Assembly (NCBI GenBank): GCA_904420185.1
Contig: CAJFUJ010000008.1
Location: 1-46,631, forward strand
Source of the DNA: an uncultured Butyricicoccus sp.
GTDB taxonomy: Bacteria; Bacillota; Clostridia; Oscillospirales; Butyricicoccaceae
Length of the DNA: 46,631 bases
Reading direction: 5' to 3'
Part shown: piece after piece, positions 20,538-28,615 of the stretch
How positions within the stretch are numbered: position 1 is the stretch's first letter
Layout: each line of letters begins with the position of its first letter
Position numbers and translations under genes: made by a program
The notes under the pieces: generated by a model
The model's input: the letters and a program-made list of their open reading frames with translations, nothing else
The model's database searches: none
What the model was told of the DNA's origin: nothing

Positions 20538-21269
20538 ATGTTGCGACTGCTTTGCGCCGAGCGCATCAAGCTGCGGCGCTCGTTTATCTGGCTGGCCCTG
20601 CTGTTTTTGCCCCTGCTGTCCGCCGGGTTTGGCACAGCCAATTATCTGAACAATTTGGGCATCCTGCAAAACCAATGGTACTCGCTGTGGACCCAGTTCG
20701 CGCTGTTTTACTGTACGCTGTTCGGGCCGGCGCTGACCGGGGTGTACTGCGCCTACGTCTGCCGGCTCGAGCACCTGAACCGCAACTGGAACATGGTGCT
20801 CACCATGCCCGCGCCGCGCGCGGCAGTCTGGCTGAGCAAGCTGACCATGGTGTCCATCCTGACCGGCCTGACCCAGGTGTGGATCGGTATTTTGTTCGTC
20901 CTTTCGGGCAAGATCGCCGGGCTGACAGCGCCCATCCCGCCTGAGCTGGTTGTGTGGCTGCTGCGCGGCTGGTGGAGCTTGATTGTGCAGGCCGCCATTT
21001 TGCTGTGCGTGGCCATGGCGATCCGCTCGTTCGCGGTGCCGGTGGCGTGCGGCATTGGCGGCGGGTTTCTGGGCATCGCGGTGCTGGTCAAGGACTTTGG
21101 GGTGTATTTCCCGTTCTCATTTTTGTCACTGTCTATGTGTTCGCACAATCCCACCGAGCCCATGCAGTGCGACCCGCTGCAATTTGCCGGATTCAGCCTG
21201 TTGTATTTCGCAGTTGCCTGCGGGTTTGGGATTGCTTGGCTCAGCCGCCGGGACGTCGTAGCCATTTAA
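20538..21269 (+). CDS. ABC exporter permease 2 (MutG/EpiG-like)
   Basis: A 243-aa membrane protein of the same type (MLRLLCAERIKLRRSFIWLALLFLPLL), with about six hydrophobic segments. ATG 20538 lies behind AAGGAGGTG, which overlaps the end of permease 1, so the two are translationally linked. It is the last gene of the exporter operon; no clear terminator was found before the MATE promoter. Confidence 0.85.
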   Translation: MLRLLCAERIKLRRSFIWLALLFLPLLSAGFGTANYLNNLGILQNQWYSLWTQFALFYCTLFGPALTGVYCAYVCRLEHLNRNWNMVLTMPAPRAAVWLSKLTMVSILTGLTQVWIGILFVLSGKIAGLTAPIPPELVVWLLRGWWSLIVQAAILLCVAMAIRSFAVPVACGIGGGFLGIAVLVKDFGVYFPFSFLSLSMCSHNPTEPMQCDPLQFAGFSLLYFAVACGFGIAWLSRRDVVAI

Positions 21270-21310
21270 TTGTAGGCAGAACCCCACTGCTGCCCCTTTC
21301 AAATAGAGGG

Positions 21311-21339
21311 TTGACTTTTATCTGAATTCGGACTATAAT
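21311..21339 (+). promoter_or_regulatory. Promoter of the MATE gene
   Basis: TTGACT (21311-21316), 17-bp spacer, TATAAT (21334-21339). The spacer is filled by one copy of a palindromic operator and a second copy covers the predicted start of transcription. Confidence 0.85.
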
Positions 21340-21361
21340 ATCAAATGTCCGAATTCGGATA
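21319..21361. promoter_or_regulatory. Twin palindromic operators on the MATE promoter
   Basis: TCTGAATTCGGA (21321-21332) and the perfect 12-bp palindrome TCCGAATTCGGA (21348-21359) flank the -10 box; together the 15-bp arms 21319-21333 and 21347-21361 form one large inverted repeat with a single mismatch. The layout is that of MarR- or TetR-type repression of an efflux pump. The regulator gene is not adjacent. Confidence 0.72.
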
Positions 21362-21400
21362 AAATGCGCTCTTTACACTGCAACGCACAGGTGTTTTCCC

Positions 21401-21430
21401 AAAAGTCAGGACTTGCGCCTGGCTTTTTTT
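21401..21430 (+). terminator. Terminator-like hairpin in the MATE leader
   Basis: AAAAGTCAGG / CCTGGCTTTT (one G-U pair, 7-nt loop) runs into TTTTTTT. It lies about 55 bases after the predicted transcription start and 73 bases before the MATE start codon, so it can attenuate MATE expression or end a short transcript. Confidence 0.6.
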
Positions 21431-21503
21431 GGACGATGAAAGTGGCAAAATGAACGCCTATCCATCCTGTGCATGTGGGAGCAGACAGAAAGGGGAATAG
21501 AAG

Positions 21504-22871
21504 ATGGATTCTACGACACTTTTTTCAAAAACAGCGCCGCTGAAGCTCTTCTTTTTGGCTGCGCTGCCGGGGGCGGTCAGTATGCTGGCCTCCTCGCTGT
21601 ATCAGACGATTGACGGCGTGTTTGTCGGGCAGTTTTTGGGGAGCACCGCGTTTGCGGCGCTCAACCTGGCCATGCCGTTTGTCATCATCAATTTTTCGCT
21701 GGCCGACCTGATCGGTGTGGGCTCGGCGGTGCCGATCTCGGTCTTTCTGGGCAAGCGAGAGCGGGAGCGGGCCAACAATATTTTCACTTGCGCCTGCCTG
21801 CTGATTTTTCTCACCGGCATCCTAACCGGTGGCATTTTGTTTGCCGCCGCACCCTCCCTGATCGCGTGGATGGGTGCAGAAGGGGAATTTGCCAGCCTCG
21901 CGGTGCAGTATCTGCGCGTATACGCGCTGTGTGCGCCAGTGACAACCATTATCTTCGCACTGGACAATTATCTGCGCATTTGCGGCTATTTAAGGGGCAG
22001 TATGTTCCTCAATATCCTAATGTCGGTGTGTAGCGGCGGACTGGAGTTTTTCTTCCTCGGTGTGTTGGGCTGGGGGATTTGGGGAGCGGCGCTGGCTACC
22101 TGCCTGGGTATGATCCTGTGCGCCTTGATCGGATTTTTCCCCTTTTTGCGCGGAAAAGCCCTGCTGCGCTTTTGCAAACCGCGCTTTAGCGGCCGGATGC
22201 TCCGGCAGATTTTGGCCTGCGGCAGCCCAAACTTCCTCAACAACATCGCCGGACGCATTGCTTCCATTTTGATGAACATGATCCTGGTGCGCCTGGGCGG
22301 CGAAATCGCGGTTTCGGTTTACGGCGTGCTGATGTTTGCAGACGGCTTCATCCAGCCACTGCTGTACGGGATGTGCGATTCGTTGCAGCCGGCAGTCGGC
22401 TACAACTGGGGCGCGCAAAAATATGCCCGGGTGCGGGCCATCGAAAAATGCTGCTTTACGGCAAGCGCAGTGGTCTCTTTGCTGCTGGCGGCGGTGCTTT
22501 TGCTCTTTCCTGCACAGATTACCCAGCTGTTTGTCGTGGATGCGGACGCCAACACACTGAACATGGCGGTAGGTGCGCTGCGGTTGTTTGCTCTGACCTA
22601 TCTGACGCGCTGGTTTTCCTTTGCCATGCAAAGCTACATGCTGGCCATTGAAAAACCGCTCCCTGCTTCCCTGATTTCGGTATCCACAGCGCTGATCTTT
22701 CCGGTGGTGCTGGTGTGCACGCTGTGGCCATTGGGCCTGACCGGGATCTGGCTGAATTTTGCGGGATCGTCGGTCCTGGCAGCGGTGCTGTCGGGCGTGA
22801 TTTTGTGGAAGCTGCGGCATACGCTGGCGCGGCCGGATGTAGAAGAAGAGGAGGGACGGGTATGGAGCTGA
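21504..22871 (+). CDS. MATE family multidrug exporter
   Basis: A 455-aa protein with about twelve membrane segments and the MATE-typical opening (PLKLFFLAALPGAVSMLASSLYQTIDGVFVGQFLG). The family exports cationic drugs or metabolites in exchange for Na+ or H+. ATG 21504 follows AAAGGGG. The promoter has twin operators and a leader hairpin. Its end overlaps the next gene by 10 bases, so the kinase-like gene is co-translated. Confidence 0.92.
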   Translation: MDSTTLFSKTAPLKLFFLAALPGAVSMLASSLYQTIDGVFVGQFLGSTAFAALNLAMPFVIINFSLADLIGVGSAVPISVFLGKRERERANNIFTCACLLIFLTGILTGGILFAAAPSLIAWMGAEGEFASLAVQYLRVYALCAPVTTIIFALDNYLRICGYLRGSMFLNILMSVCSGGLEFFFLGVLGWGIWGAALATCLGMILCALIGFFPFLRGKALLRFCKPRFSGRMLRQILACGSPNFLNNIAGRIASILMNMILVRLGGEIAVSVYGVLMFADGFIQPLLYGMCDSLQPAVGYNWGAQKYARVRAIEKCCFTASAVVSLLLAAVLLLFPAQITQLFVVDADANTLNMAVGALRLFALTYLTRWFSFAMQSYMLAIEKPLPASLISVSTALIFPVVLVCTLWPLGLTGIWLNFAGSSVLAAVLSGVILWKLRHTLARPDVEEEEGRVWS

Positions 22872-23467
22872 TCACCATCAGCCGGGAATTTGGCAGCGGT
22901 GGCCGGGAACTGGGCAAACGGTTGGCCGATGCGCTGGGATACGCCTACTTTGATAGGGAAATCGAGACCGAGCTGGCCAAACGGTTGGACCTGGACGCCG
23001 AATACATCGCCCACACGCTGCGGCACGGGGCGTTGCTGAATATCCCGCTGCACTTTGGGAAAACCCTGGCTGTGCCTGTCGCCCGGCCCCAGGTGGAGAT
23101 CCTGGTGGAAAAGCGGCGGATGCTGCGGGAGATCGCGGCTGCTGCGCCCTGCGTCATTGTGGGGCGGGCTGCCGACGTGATTTTGGCGGACTATGAACCG
23201 CTTAAGCTCTTTATCTATGCGGATATGGCACACAAGGTCGAGCGGTGCCGGCAGCACGCGCATGAAGGGGAGGACCTGTCCGACCGTGCGCTGGAAAAAT
23301 CCATCCGCCGGATGGACAACGAGCGCGCCCAGTACCTCCGGCTGTTTACAGACAAAACATGGGGTCAAAAGGAGCGCTATCACCTGTGCATCAACACGGG
23401 CGGAGTGGAGATCCAATCGGTTGTTCCAGCTGTTGCCGGCTATGCGCGGGCGTGGCTGCAAAAATAA
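22862..23467 (+). CDS. Cytidylate kinase-like P-loop protein
   Basis: A 201-aa protein beginning MELITISREFGSGGRELGKRLA, the modified P-loop (GSGGRELG) of the cytidylate-kinase-like family common in clostridia, with VIVGRAADVIL and an Arg-rich lid (KVERCRQHAHEGEDLSDRALEKSIRRMD). It differs from true Cmk, so the substrate is unknown. ATG 22862 follows GAGGGACGG and overlaps the MATE stop. It is probably expressed with the exporter. Confidence 0.85.
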   Translation: MELITISREFGSGGRELGKRLADALGYAYFDREIETELAKRLDLDAEYIAHTLRHGALLNIPLHFGKTLAVPVARPQVEILVEKRRMLREIAAAAPCVIVGRAADVILADYEPLKLFIYADMAHKVERCRQHAHEGEDLSDRALEKSIRRMDNERAQYLRLFTDKTWGQKERYHLCINTGGVEIQSVVPAVAGYARAWLQK

Positions 23468-23507
23468 CGCCGCGCGGAGGGGGATTTTACCGCCGCGGGG
23501 GATTTGG

Positions 23508-23536
23508 TTGATGTTCAGCCTGGACTGTGGTATAAT
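23508..23536 (+). promoter_or_regulatory. Promoter of the methyltransferase gene
   Basis: TTGATG (23508-23513), 17-bp spacer ending in TGG, TATAAT (23531-23536): a sigma-A promoter with extended -10. Confidence 0.8.
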
Positions 23537-23580
23537 CCTCCTTGAAACATACCGCGCTGCAAATGGAGAGAGGAATTGCC

Positions 23581-24768
23581 ATGAAAAAGGGAGACCAGAA
23601 CAAATTAAACCTGTTTTTAGCCGGCATACAGGCCAGGCTGGAACAAAACCAGGACTATTTTACCGATATACAGTACACCTTCCGCGCCGGGAAAAAAACC
23701 TTTGCAGGTAGCTTGGTCCCCGCCCAGACGGGGTATCGCCTGACCTTCCAAGGGGTGGCGCGCCCGGCCAGCGCGGCAGACGCGACCGCGTTTTTTGCAC
23801 GCGAAGCGGGCAATTATGAGGAAGCTACCCTGCAATACCGCGAACGGGGCGCGCAGCTGACCATCCAGTGCAACGCGCGCGGGGTACAGCTGAAGCAGAG
23901 CGAGCGCCCGGCCCAGGCCGCGCCTGCGAGCGAACAGCTGGCAGGCGGGCGGGAATACCTCATCCGCGTCGATCAAGCGGGCGAGTTGCTGCGGGAGATC
24001 GGTGTGCTGACCGCGGAAGGCAAGCTTAAGAACGATAAAATCCGTAAATACAACCAGATCGACCACTATGTCGAGCTGGTTGCGCCCATGTTCCAAAAGG
24101 ACGACAGCAAGGAAATTTTGCTGCTGGATTGTGCGTGCGGCAAATCCTACCTGAGCTTTGTCATGAATTACTATCTACGCGATGTGCTGCGCCGCCGCTG
24201 CCGGGTCATCGGCATCGACATCAATCCGCATGTCGTCCAGGAAAGCCGCAAAATGGCCGAACGTTTGGGTTACCACAATATGGAGTTCATCCAGGCCGAC
24301 CTGCGTGCCTACCAGCCGCCCAAAGGGGTGACGGCCGTCATCTCGTTGCACGCCTGCGATACGGCCACCGACCTGGCCTTGGGAGTGGCGGTGCGTGCGC
24401 GAGCCAAGTACATCGCCTGTGTGCCCTGCTGCCACAAGGAGCTGCTCGACCAGTACCAGTTGCCCGGGCTGGAGCCGCTGCTGCGCTTTGGGGTGTTCAA
24501 AGCGCGGTTTAATGACGTGCTTACCGACAGTATGCGCGCGCTGAAGCTCGAAGCAGAGGGCTACCAGGTGTCGGTGGTCGAGTATATTTCGCCGCTGGAC
24601 ACCCCCAAAAACCTGCTGATCCGGGCGGTCTACACCGGGCAGCCTGATGAAAAAGCGCGTGAGGCTTATGAATCGGTCCGCCGGACGGTGGGAACCGAAT
24701 CTGAGCTCGACCGGCAGTGCCGGATGAAAAACGACCAATTTTTCATCACCGACGACGATCTGATGTGA
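23581..24768 (+). CDS. SAM-dependent methyltransferase (Methyltransf_32-like)
   Basis: A 395-aa protein. The C-terminal two thirds hold a class I methyltransferase with motif I LLDCACGKSYLSF, acidic loop IGIDINPHV and VISLHACDTATDLAL, as in the Methyltransf_32/METTL25-like family. CVPCCHKELL is a Cys pair seen in that family. The N-terminal about 130 residues look like a separate substrate-binding region. ATG 23581 follows AGAGAGG; an ATG at 23542 lies too close to the transcription start. The target (RNA or protein) is unknown. It is followed by a strong shared terminator. Confidence 0.85.
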   Translation: MKKGDQNKLNLFLAGIQARLEQNQDYFTDIQYTFRAGKKTFAGSLVPAQTGYRLTFQGVARPASAADATAFFAREAGNYEEATLQYRERGAQLTIQCNARGVQLKQSERPAQAAPASEQLAGGREYLIRVDQAGELLREIGVLTAEGKLKNDKIRKYNQIDHYVELVAPMFQKDDSKEILLLDCACGKSYLSFVMNYYLRDVLRRRCRVIGIDINPHVVQESRKMAERLGYHNMEFIQADLRAYQPPKGVTAVISLHACDTATDLALGVAVRARAKYIACVPCCHKELLDQYQLPGLEPLLRFGVFKARFNDVLTDSMRALKLEAEGYQVSVVEYISPLDTPKNLLIRAVYTGQPDEKAREAYESVRRTVGTESELDRQCRMKNDQFFITDDDLM

Positions 24769-24774
24769 TATGTA

Positions 24775-24815
24775 AAAGGGCCCCCGGCTTTCGCAAAGGA
24801 AAGCTGGGGGCCCTT
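24775..24815. terminator. Bidirectional terminator
   Basis: A 16-bp stem (AAGGGCCCCCGGCTTTC / GAAAGCTGGGGGCCCTT, one wobble or mismatch) with a 6-nt loop. On the minus strand TTTT follows it, so it mainly ends the Cys-rich gene but also serves the methyltransferase gene. Confidence 0.85.
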
Positions 24816-24835
24816 GAGTTAGGCGGGGTTGTTGG

Positions 24836-25708
24836 TTATTTGCAGCGAGATTTGCAGGTGTTGGCGCCGCCTACGCCGCTATTGCCGCAGCCGCAGCTGC
24901 CGGACGACTCTTGACGGGGCGGGAAGAAGGCGTCTACCGGGAATTCGAACTGCTCAAAGATTTCGCAGGGGTCCTCGGTTTCGCCGCCCGCGCCGGTGCA
25001 GTTGCAGTCGCGCTCGGGCATGCAGATATCATAAGCCGGCATGAGCAGCTGGATGTCGCGCTCCAGGCGCATGATGGAAAACTGTCCCAAGGTGATGAAT
25101 AGGCGGTTGCCGGCGTCGGTCAAATCCAGTTCTTCGCCGCCAAAGCACTGGCAGATCGGGGCCGGAACCGAATTGATGTCGCAGCAGCAGCCACAGCAGT
25201 AGGTCGGCTCCACGATCTTGGCCTCGAGCAGGATGGGTTCCACCGTTTCAACGACAGCGGTCGGGTTGTTGGTGCGCTGCATGTGCTGGTAATCCGGACC
25301 GTCTGCCGTGTAGTTGGAGCGGAAGATGCGTGCGCCGCCCTCGCTGCCAAACAGGATGCAGCGCTTGTCGTAAACCGCCAGGCCGCTCAGCAGCCGCGGG
25401 CAGCCGACCGTTGTGCTAGCTTCTACCGTGATGAGATAATAGAAGCGGACATCGACCGAGTAGAAACCGCGATTATACGGAATCTTCTCCACGTCAATGT
25501 TGACAAACAACAATTCCGCGGTGCGGGGTTTAACCGATACGCTGTTGTTGTTGATGAAATTCTGTGAATCGGTGGTCAGATAGACGCGCAGATCACGGAT
25601 ACATTCCTTGCTCTTGCAGGAATCATACACTTTATTGGTATGGATACAGACCGCTTCCCGGAAGCAGGAATTGCCGCAGGATGCGCCGAGTGCATTTTTT
25701 TCGGACAT
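24836..25708 (-). CDS. Cys-rich conserved clostridial protein, function unknown
   Basis: A 290-aa protein without signal peptide or membrane segment and with about 30 cysteines, many clustered (CGNSC near residue 11, CCGCCCD near 170, ERDCNCTG, GSCGCG, CKSRCK at the end). The opening REAVCIHTNKVYDSCKSKECIRDLRVYLT is followed by a beta-rich middle region. Such Cys-rich cytosolic proteins with terminal Cys clusters are reminiscent of spore-coat or exosporium proteins, which is only a suggestion. ATG 25708 follows GGAGGT. Single gene with its own terminator; I found no clear sigma-A promoter in the 125-bp gap upstream, which would suit a sporulation sigma factor. Confidence 0.7.
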   Translation of the reverse strand: MSEKNALGASCGNSCFREAVCIHTNKVYDSCKSKECIRDLRVYLTTDSQNFINNNSVSVKPRTAELLFVNIDVEKIPYNRGFYSVDVRFYYLITVEASTTVGCPRLLSGLAVYDKRCILFGSEGGARIFRSNYTADGPDYQHMQRTNNPTAVVETVEPILLEAKIVEPTYCCGCCCDINSVPAPICQCFGGEELDLTDAGNRLFITLGQFSIMRLERDIQLLMPAYDICMPERDCNCTGAGGETEDPCEIFEQFEFPVDAFFPPRQESSGSCGCGNSGVGGANTCKSRCK

Positions 25709-25833
25709 ACAAGTTGACCTCCATAGGAAAGATTGAAGATGCTTTCTTCATTGTCAGACTATGAAGGCGGCGGCAGGGTGGTGACAGAGCAGATGGATTT
25801 CCCGTAAGGCAGGGTACTTTGCAAAAACTGCTT

Positions 25834-26787
25834 TTACCGCGCAATGGTCTGGTAACGTGCAAGCGCACGGGACCAAGGCGCATAAGCTTCTTCCTCACGG
25901 TGGTCGGGTAAGTCAAAGTGTTCGGTCAGATAGTTCCCAAGGAACTGGGTTACCTTGACTGCGCCGCGGTGGTTGAGGTGGTCGCCCTTATCGCGCGTAT
26001 CGGTCTGCCAATCGATTCCTATCTGGTCGGGTAAGGTGTTGAGGTCCAGATAGGGAAGGTCGTAGGCCTTTGCAAAGGCAGCGATGCTTTCATGGCGTGC
26101 ATGGTTCCAGTTGATGGTACTTGGCGTGCTGACTAGGGTTAGCTGTGCGCCCGATTGCTCGCATAGCGTAAGCATTTCTTGCAGGCATATTTCATTGAGG
26201 GTCGGGATCGGTTCGCTTGCGCCATTGGGTTGCATATAGGAAGTGGTGCGTGCAGGATCGACCCCAGGGTTATAGCGGTAGCCTTTAAAATCGTCGGTCC
26301 ACGTTGAAGAAGGGCGGCGCAGGTCATTGATATGCAAATCCTTCCAGCGATCGTGATAGCGTAGAACAGAAAACAGCATGCCAGCGCGGGCAAAGATTGC
26401 ATCCCGCAGGGTATAGGGCCGGAAAATCGCGTTGGTTTCCAGAATTACAACCTTGGGCCGCTGCCGTTCAAGCGACTGGCGGAGCAGCCGGTAAGAATCA
26501 TAGAGCGGCTGGCCTGACGTGCTGCATAGATAGCTGGTAAAACCGTGGGTATCCCATAGCTGCATGGGGGAAATCGAACTGTACGCTTCACTGTCCCCTA
26601 GTACAAGCACGTCGATGGAATTTTCGGGCTCGCCTTGGATACCGCCTGCGGGCGCCTCGTCTGCGTGGACCCCAAATGCCTGATGATTGTTTTTGGGAAG
26701 AAACACAAAGGATACAGCCAAGAGCGTCAGGACGAGCAGACTGCAAAAGCCGACCGCCTTACCCAGTAGGCGCAATTTGGTTCGCAT
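25834..26787 (-). CDS. DltD-like SGNH/acyltransferase partner protein
   Basis: A 317-aa protein with an N-terminal membrane anchor (residues 9-30) and an outside SGNH-hydrolase-like domain: nucleophile Ser in VLVLGDSEAYSS (about residue 66), and the Asp/His pair in DKGDHLNHRGA (about residue 275). This resembles DltD and the AlgJ/AlgX/DHHW partners of MBOAT acyltransferases, though it is shorter than DltD (about 400). It is the last gene of a five-gene operon, 11 bases after the MBOAT gene, with AGGAGGA before ATG 26787. It probably moves the activated group onto a wall or membrane glycan outside the cell. Confidence 0.82.
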   Translation of the reverse strand: MRTKLRLLGKAVGFCSLLVLTLLAVSFVFLPKNNHQAFGVHADEAPAGGIQGEPENSIDVLVLGDSEAYSSISPMQLWDTHGFTSYLCSTSGQPLYDSYRLLRQSLERQRPKVVILETNAIFRPYTLRDAIFARAGMLFSVLRYHDRWKDLHINDLRRPSSTWTDDFKGYRYNPGVDPARTTSYMQPNGASEPIPTLNEICLQEMLTLCEQSGAQLTLVSTPSTINWNHARHESIAAFAKAYDLPYLDLNTLPDQIGIDWQTDTRDKGDHLNHRGAVKVTQFLGNYLTEHFDLPDHREEEAYAPWSRALARYQTIAR

Positions 26788-26798
26788 ACAATTCCTCC

Positions 26799-28385
26799 TT
26801 AAAACGCCGCGTAAATCGGATCTACCGGCACATAACCCGGTCCATACGCGCCAAAGACAACGATAAATAATACCGCTGCGTCATATACCACCCAGCGCAG
26901 TAAAAGTGGACGGTCGGCTAGGCTCTGCCGGAGCGGGATGCCCTTTTCGCGTCCAAGGTCAACAGCAAATACAAGGAGCACGGCTACACACAGAATGAAA
27001 ACATCGTGCTTGTCCAAGCCGAGTTCCCAAAATGCCCCATTCCATGCGAGAGAAGAATCAAAGATCATGCGGTGGAACATCGCCAGACCGGCCCGAAGAC
27101 CGTCTGCACGAAAGAATAGCTCACCGATGCACACGAGCGCGCCTGTACGCACAATACGGATGAGCCGTAGCGGCTGTGCGTCATACGGCAGACGCAACCG
27201 GTCGGCTGCTCCGCGTGAAAGAGGTGCAACCAGACTGCCGCCCAAAATAAGGGCAAAGTGATATAGGCCGAAAAAGATGTATTTCCATCCGGCACCGTGC
27301 CACAAACCGTTGCACAGCCACACAGCCAACAGGGCCACCGAACCGGATAAAAGGGGACCAAACTGGGGACCGAACCGCTTGCGCACCCGGTTGCCCAGTT
27401 TTTTTATGGGGCCGGATAAGGAAAGCGGGTAGAATACATAGGATTTAAACCATGCGCCAAGTGAGATGTGCCACCGGGTCCAAAATTCCGAAATACTCTG
27501 CGAGAAAAAGGGTTGGCGGAAATTTTCCGGCAGGCGTAAGCCGAACATCTCGGCGCTGCCAATGACAATATCCATCGCGCCCGAAAATTCCATGTAGAGT
27601 TGGCAGGTGTAACATACGGCACCCAGGGCGATCAAGCCGCCATCCAGGGTGGCATAGTCGGCAAATACCGATTGGATCAGCAGATTGAGCCGGTCGGCAA
27701 TGACGACTTTTTTCATCACACCGAACAGGATACGTTGGGCGCCAAAGGTCACATTTTGCCACTTAAGCGCCCGACCCTCCCACAAAGACCGGGCAGTTTG
27801 ATCATATTGGCAGATGGGCCCCTCCATAAGTTGGGGGAAAAAGGCCAAGAACAGGGCTAGGCGTCCGAAATTGCGCTCGGCAGGGAATTTGCCGCGGTAT
27901 ACATCGATGAGATACCCCGCCGCCTGGAGGGTATAAAATGAAATGCCGATGGGCAACAAAAAGCTGGGGACGGGCAACAGCGCAGGCAGGCCAAAGACGC
28001 CCAGCAAATGGTTCAGATTGCCGCTAAAAAATGCTGTATACTTGAGCGCAAGCAGAACACCGAGGTGTAACACCAGAGCAAAGGCTAAAATACGCCGCGA
28101 TTTGGCTTGCACCTGGGCGCGCAATGCACGGCGGCTGCCGCTTTCAGTTTGGGCCAGCCGCCGTTCGCCCTCCAGCCGGACATCATCTAGCCATAGGCCA
28201 AAATGGTGTAACGAAAAGGTGGAGGCGAGCAAGAATATGACCAATTTGCCGCTGACCGACCAAAAGAACAGATAACTTGCCGCGAGCAATACCTTACTGC
28301 GGTGGCGTAGGGGCAACGCCCCATAAACCAACACAGTCGCCGGCAGGAATAGTCCGAGATAGGCAAGCGAGCAGTAGGACGTCAT
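26799..28385 (-). CDS. DltB-like MBOAT O-acyltransferase
   Basis: A 528-aa membrane protein with about eleven hydrophobic segments. It has the MBOAT hallmarks FWTRWHISLG (His near residue 306) and NGLWHGAGW with the invariant catalytic His near residue 363, plus PQLMEGPICQYDQ. MBOAT proteins of this group take an acyl or aminoacyl group from a carrier protein in the cytoplasm and pass it across the membrane. It overlaps the carrier-protein gene by four bases (ATGA). With DltA-, DltC- and DltD-like neighbours it fills the DltB position. Alginate-type O-acetylation is less likely because a carrier and an adenylating enzyme are present. Confidence 0.92.
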   Translation of the reverse strand: MTSYCSLAYLGLFLPATVLVYGALPLRHRSKVLLAASYLFFWSVSGKLVIFLLASTFSLHHFGLWLDDVRLEGERRLAQTESGSRRALRAQVQAKSRRILAFALVLHLGVLLALKYTAFFSGNLNHLLGVFGLPALLPVPSFLLPIGISFYTLQAAGYLIDVYRGKFPAERNFGRLALFLAFFPQLMEGPICQYDQTARSLWEGRALKWQNVTFGAQRILFGVMKKVVIADRLNLLIQSVFADYATLDGGLIALGAVCYTCQLYMEFSGAMDIVIGSAEMFGLRLPENFRQPFFSQSISEFWTRWHISLGAWFKSYVFYPLSLSGPIKKLGNRVRKRFGPQFGPLLSGSVALLAVWLCNGLWHGAGWKYIFFGLYHFALILGGSLVAPLSRGAADRLRLPYDAQPLRLIRIVRTGALVCIGELFFRADGLRAGLAMFHRMIFDSSLAWNGAFWELGLDKHDVFILCVAVLLVFAVDLGREKGIPLRQSLADRPLLLRWVVYDAAVLFIVVFGAYGPGYVPVDPIYAAF

Positions 28386-28615
28386 CCGTTTTCCTCTTGC
28401 AGCCGGGTGACCATGGCCCAGAGGGCTGGCGCGGAATTAAAGTTTTCCGGAATAATCTCTACTGAGGGGATGCTGATATCAAAGGCATCCTCCAGCTCGG
28501 CCACCAGTGCAAGGATGGTCATGGAATCCAGTCGCCGTCCGTCGATGAGGTCATGGCAGTTGGTATAGTCGATGCCGGGGCGTAGAGTTTGTAAAATAGC
28601 AAGTAGTTGTTCCAT
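28382..28615 (-). CDS. DltC-like acyl/aminoacyl carrier protein
   Basis: A 77-aa acidic carrier with the phosphopantetheine Ser31 in RRLDSMTILALVAELEDAFDISIP. Its length and the LDSM motif match DltC (about 78 aa) better than fatty-acid AcpP. ATG 28615 follows AAAGGAGAT. Its first 65 bases lie inside the end of the decarboxylase gene, an unusually long overlap, and it overlaps the MBOAT gene by four bases. It should receive the substrate from the adenylating enzyme encoded two genes upstream. Confidence 0.9.
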   Translation of the reverse strand: MEQLLAILQTLRPGIDYTNCHDLIDGRRLDSMTILALVAELEDAFDISIPSVEIIPENFNSAPALWAMVTRLQEENG

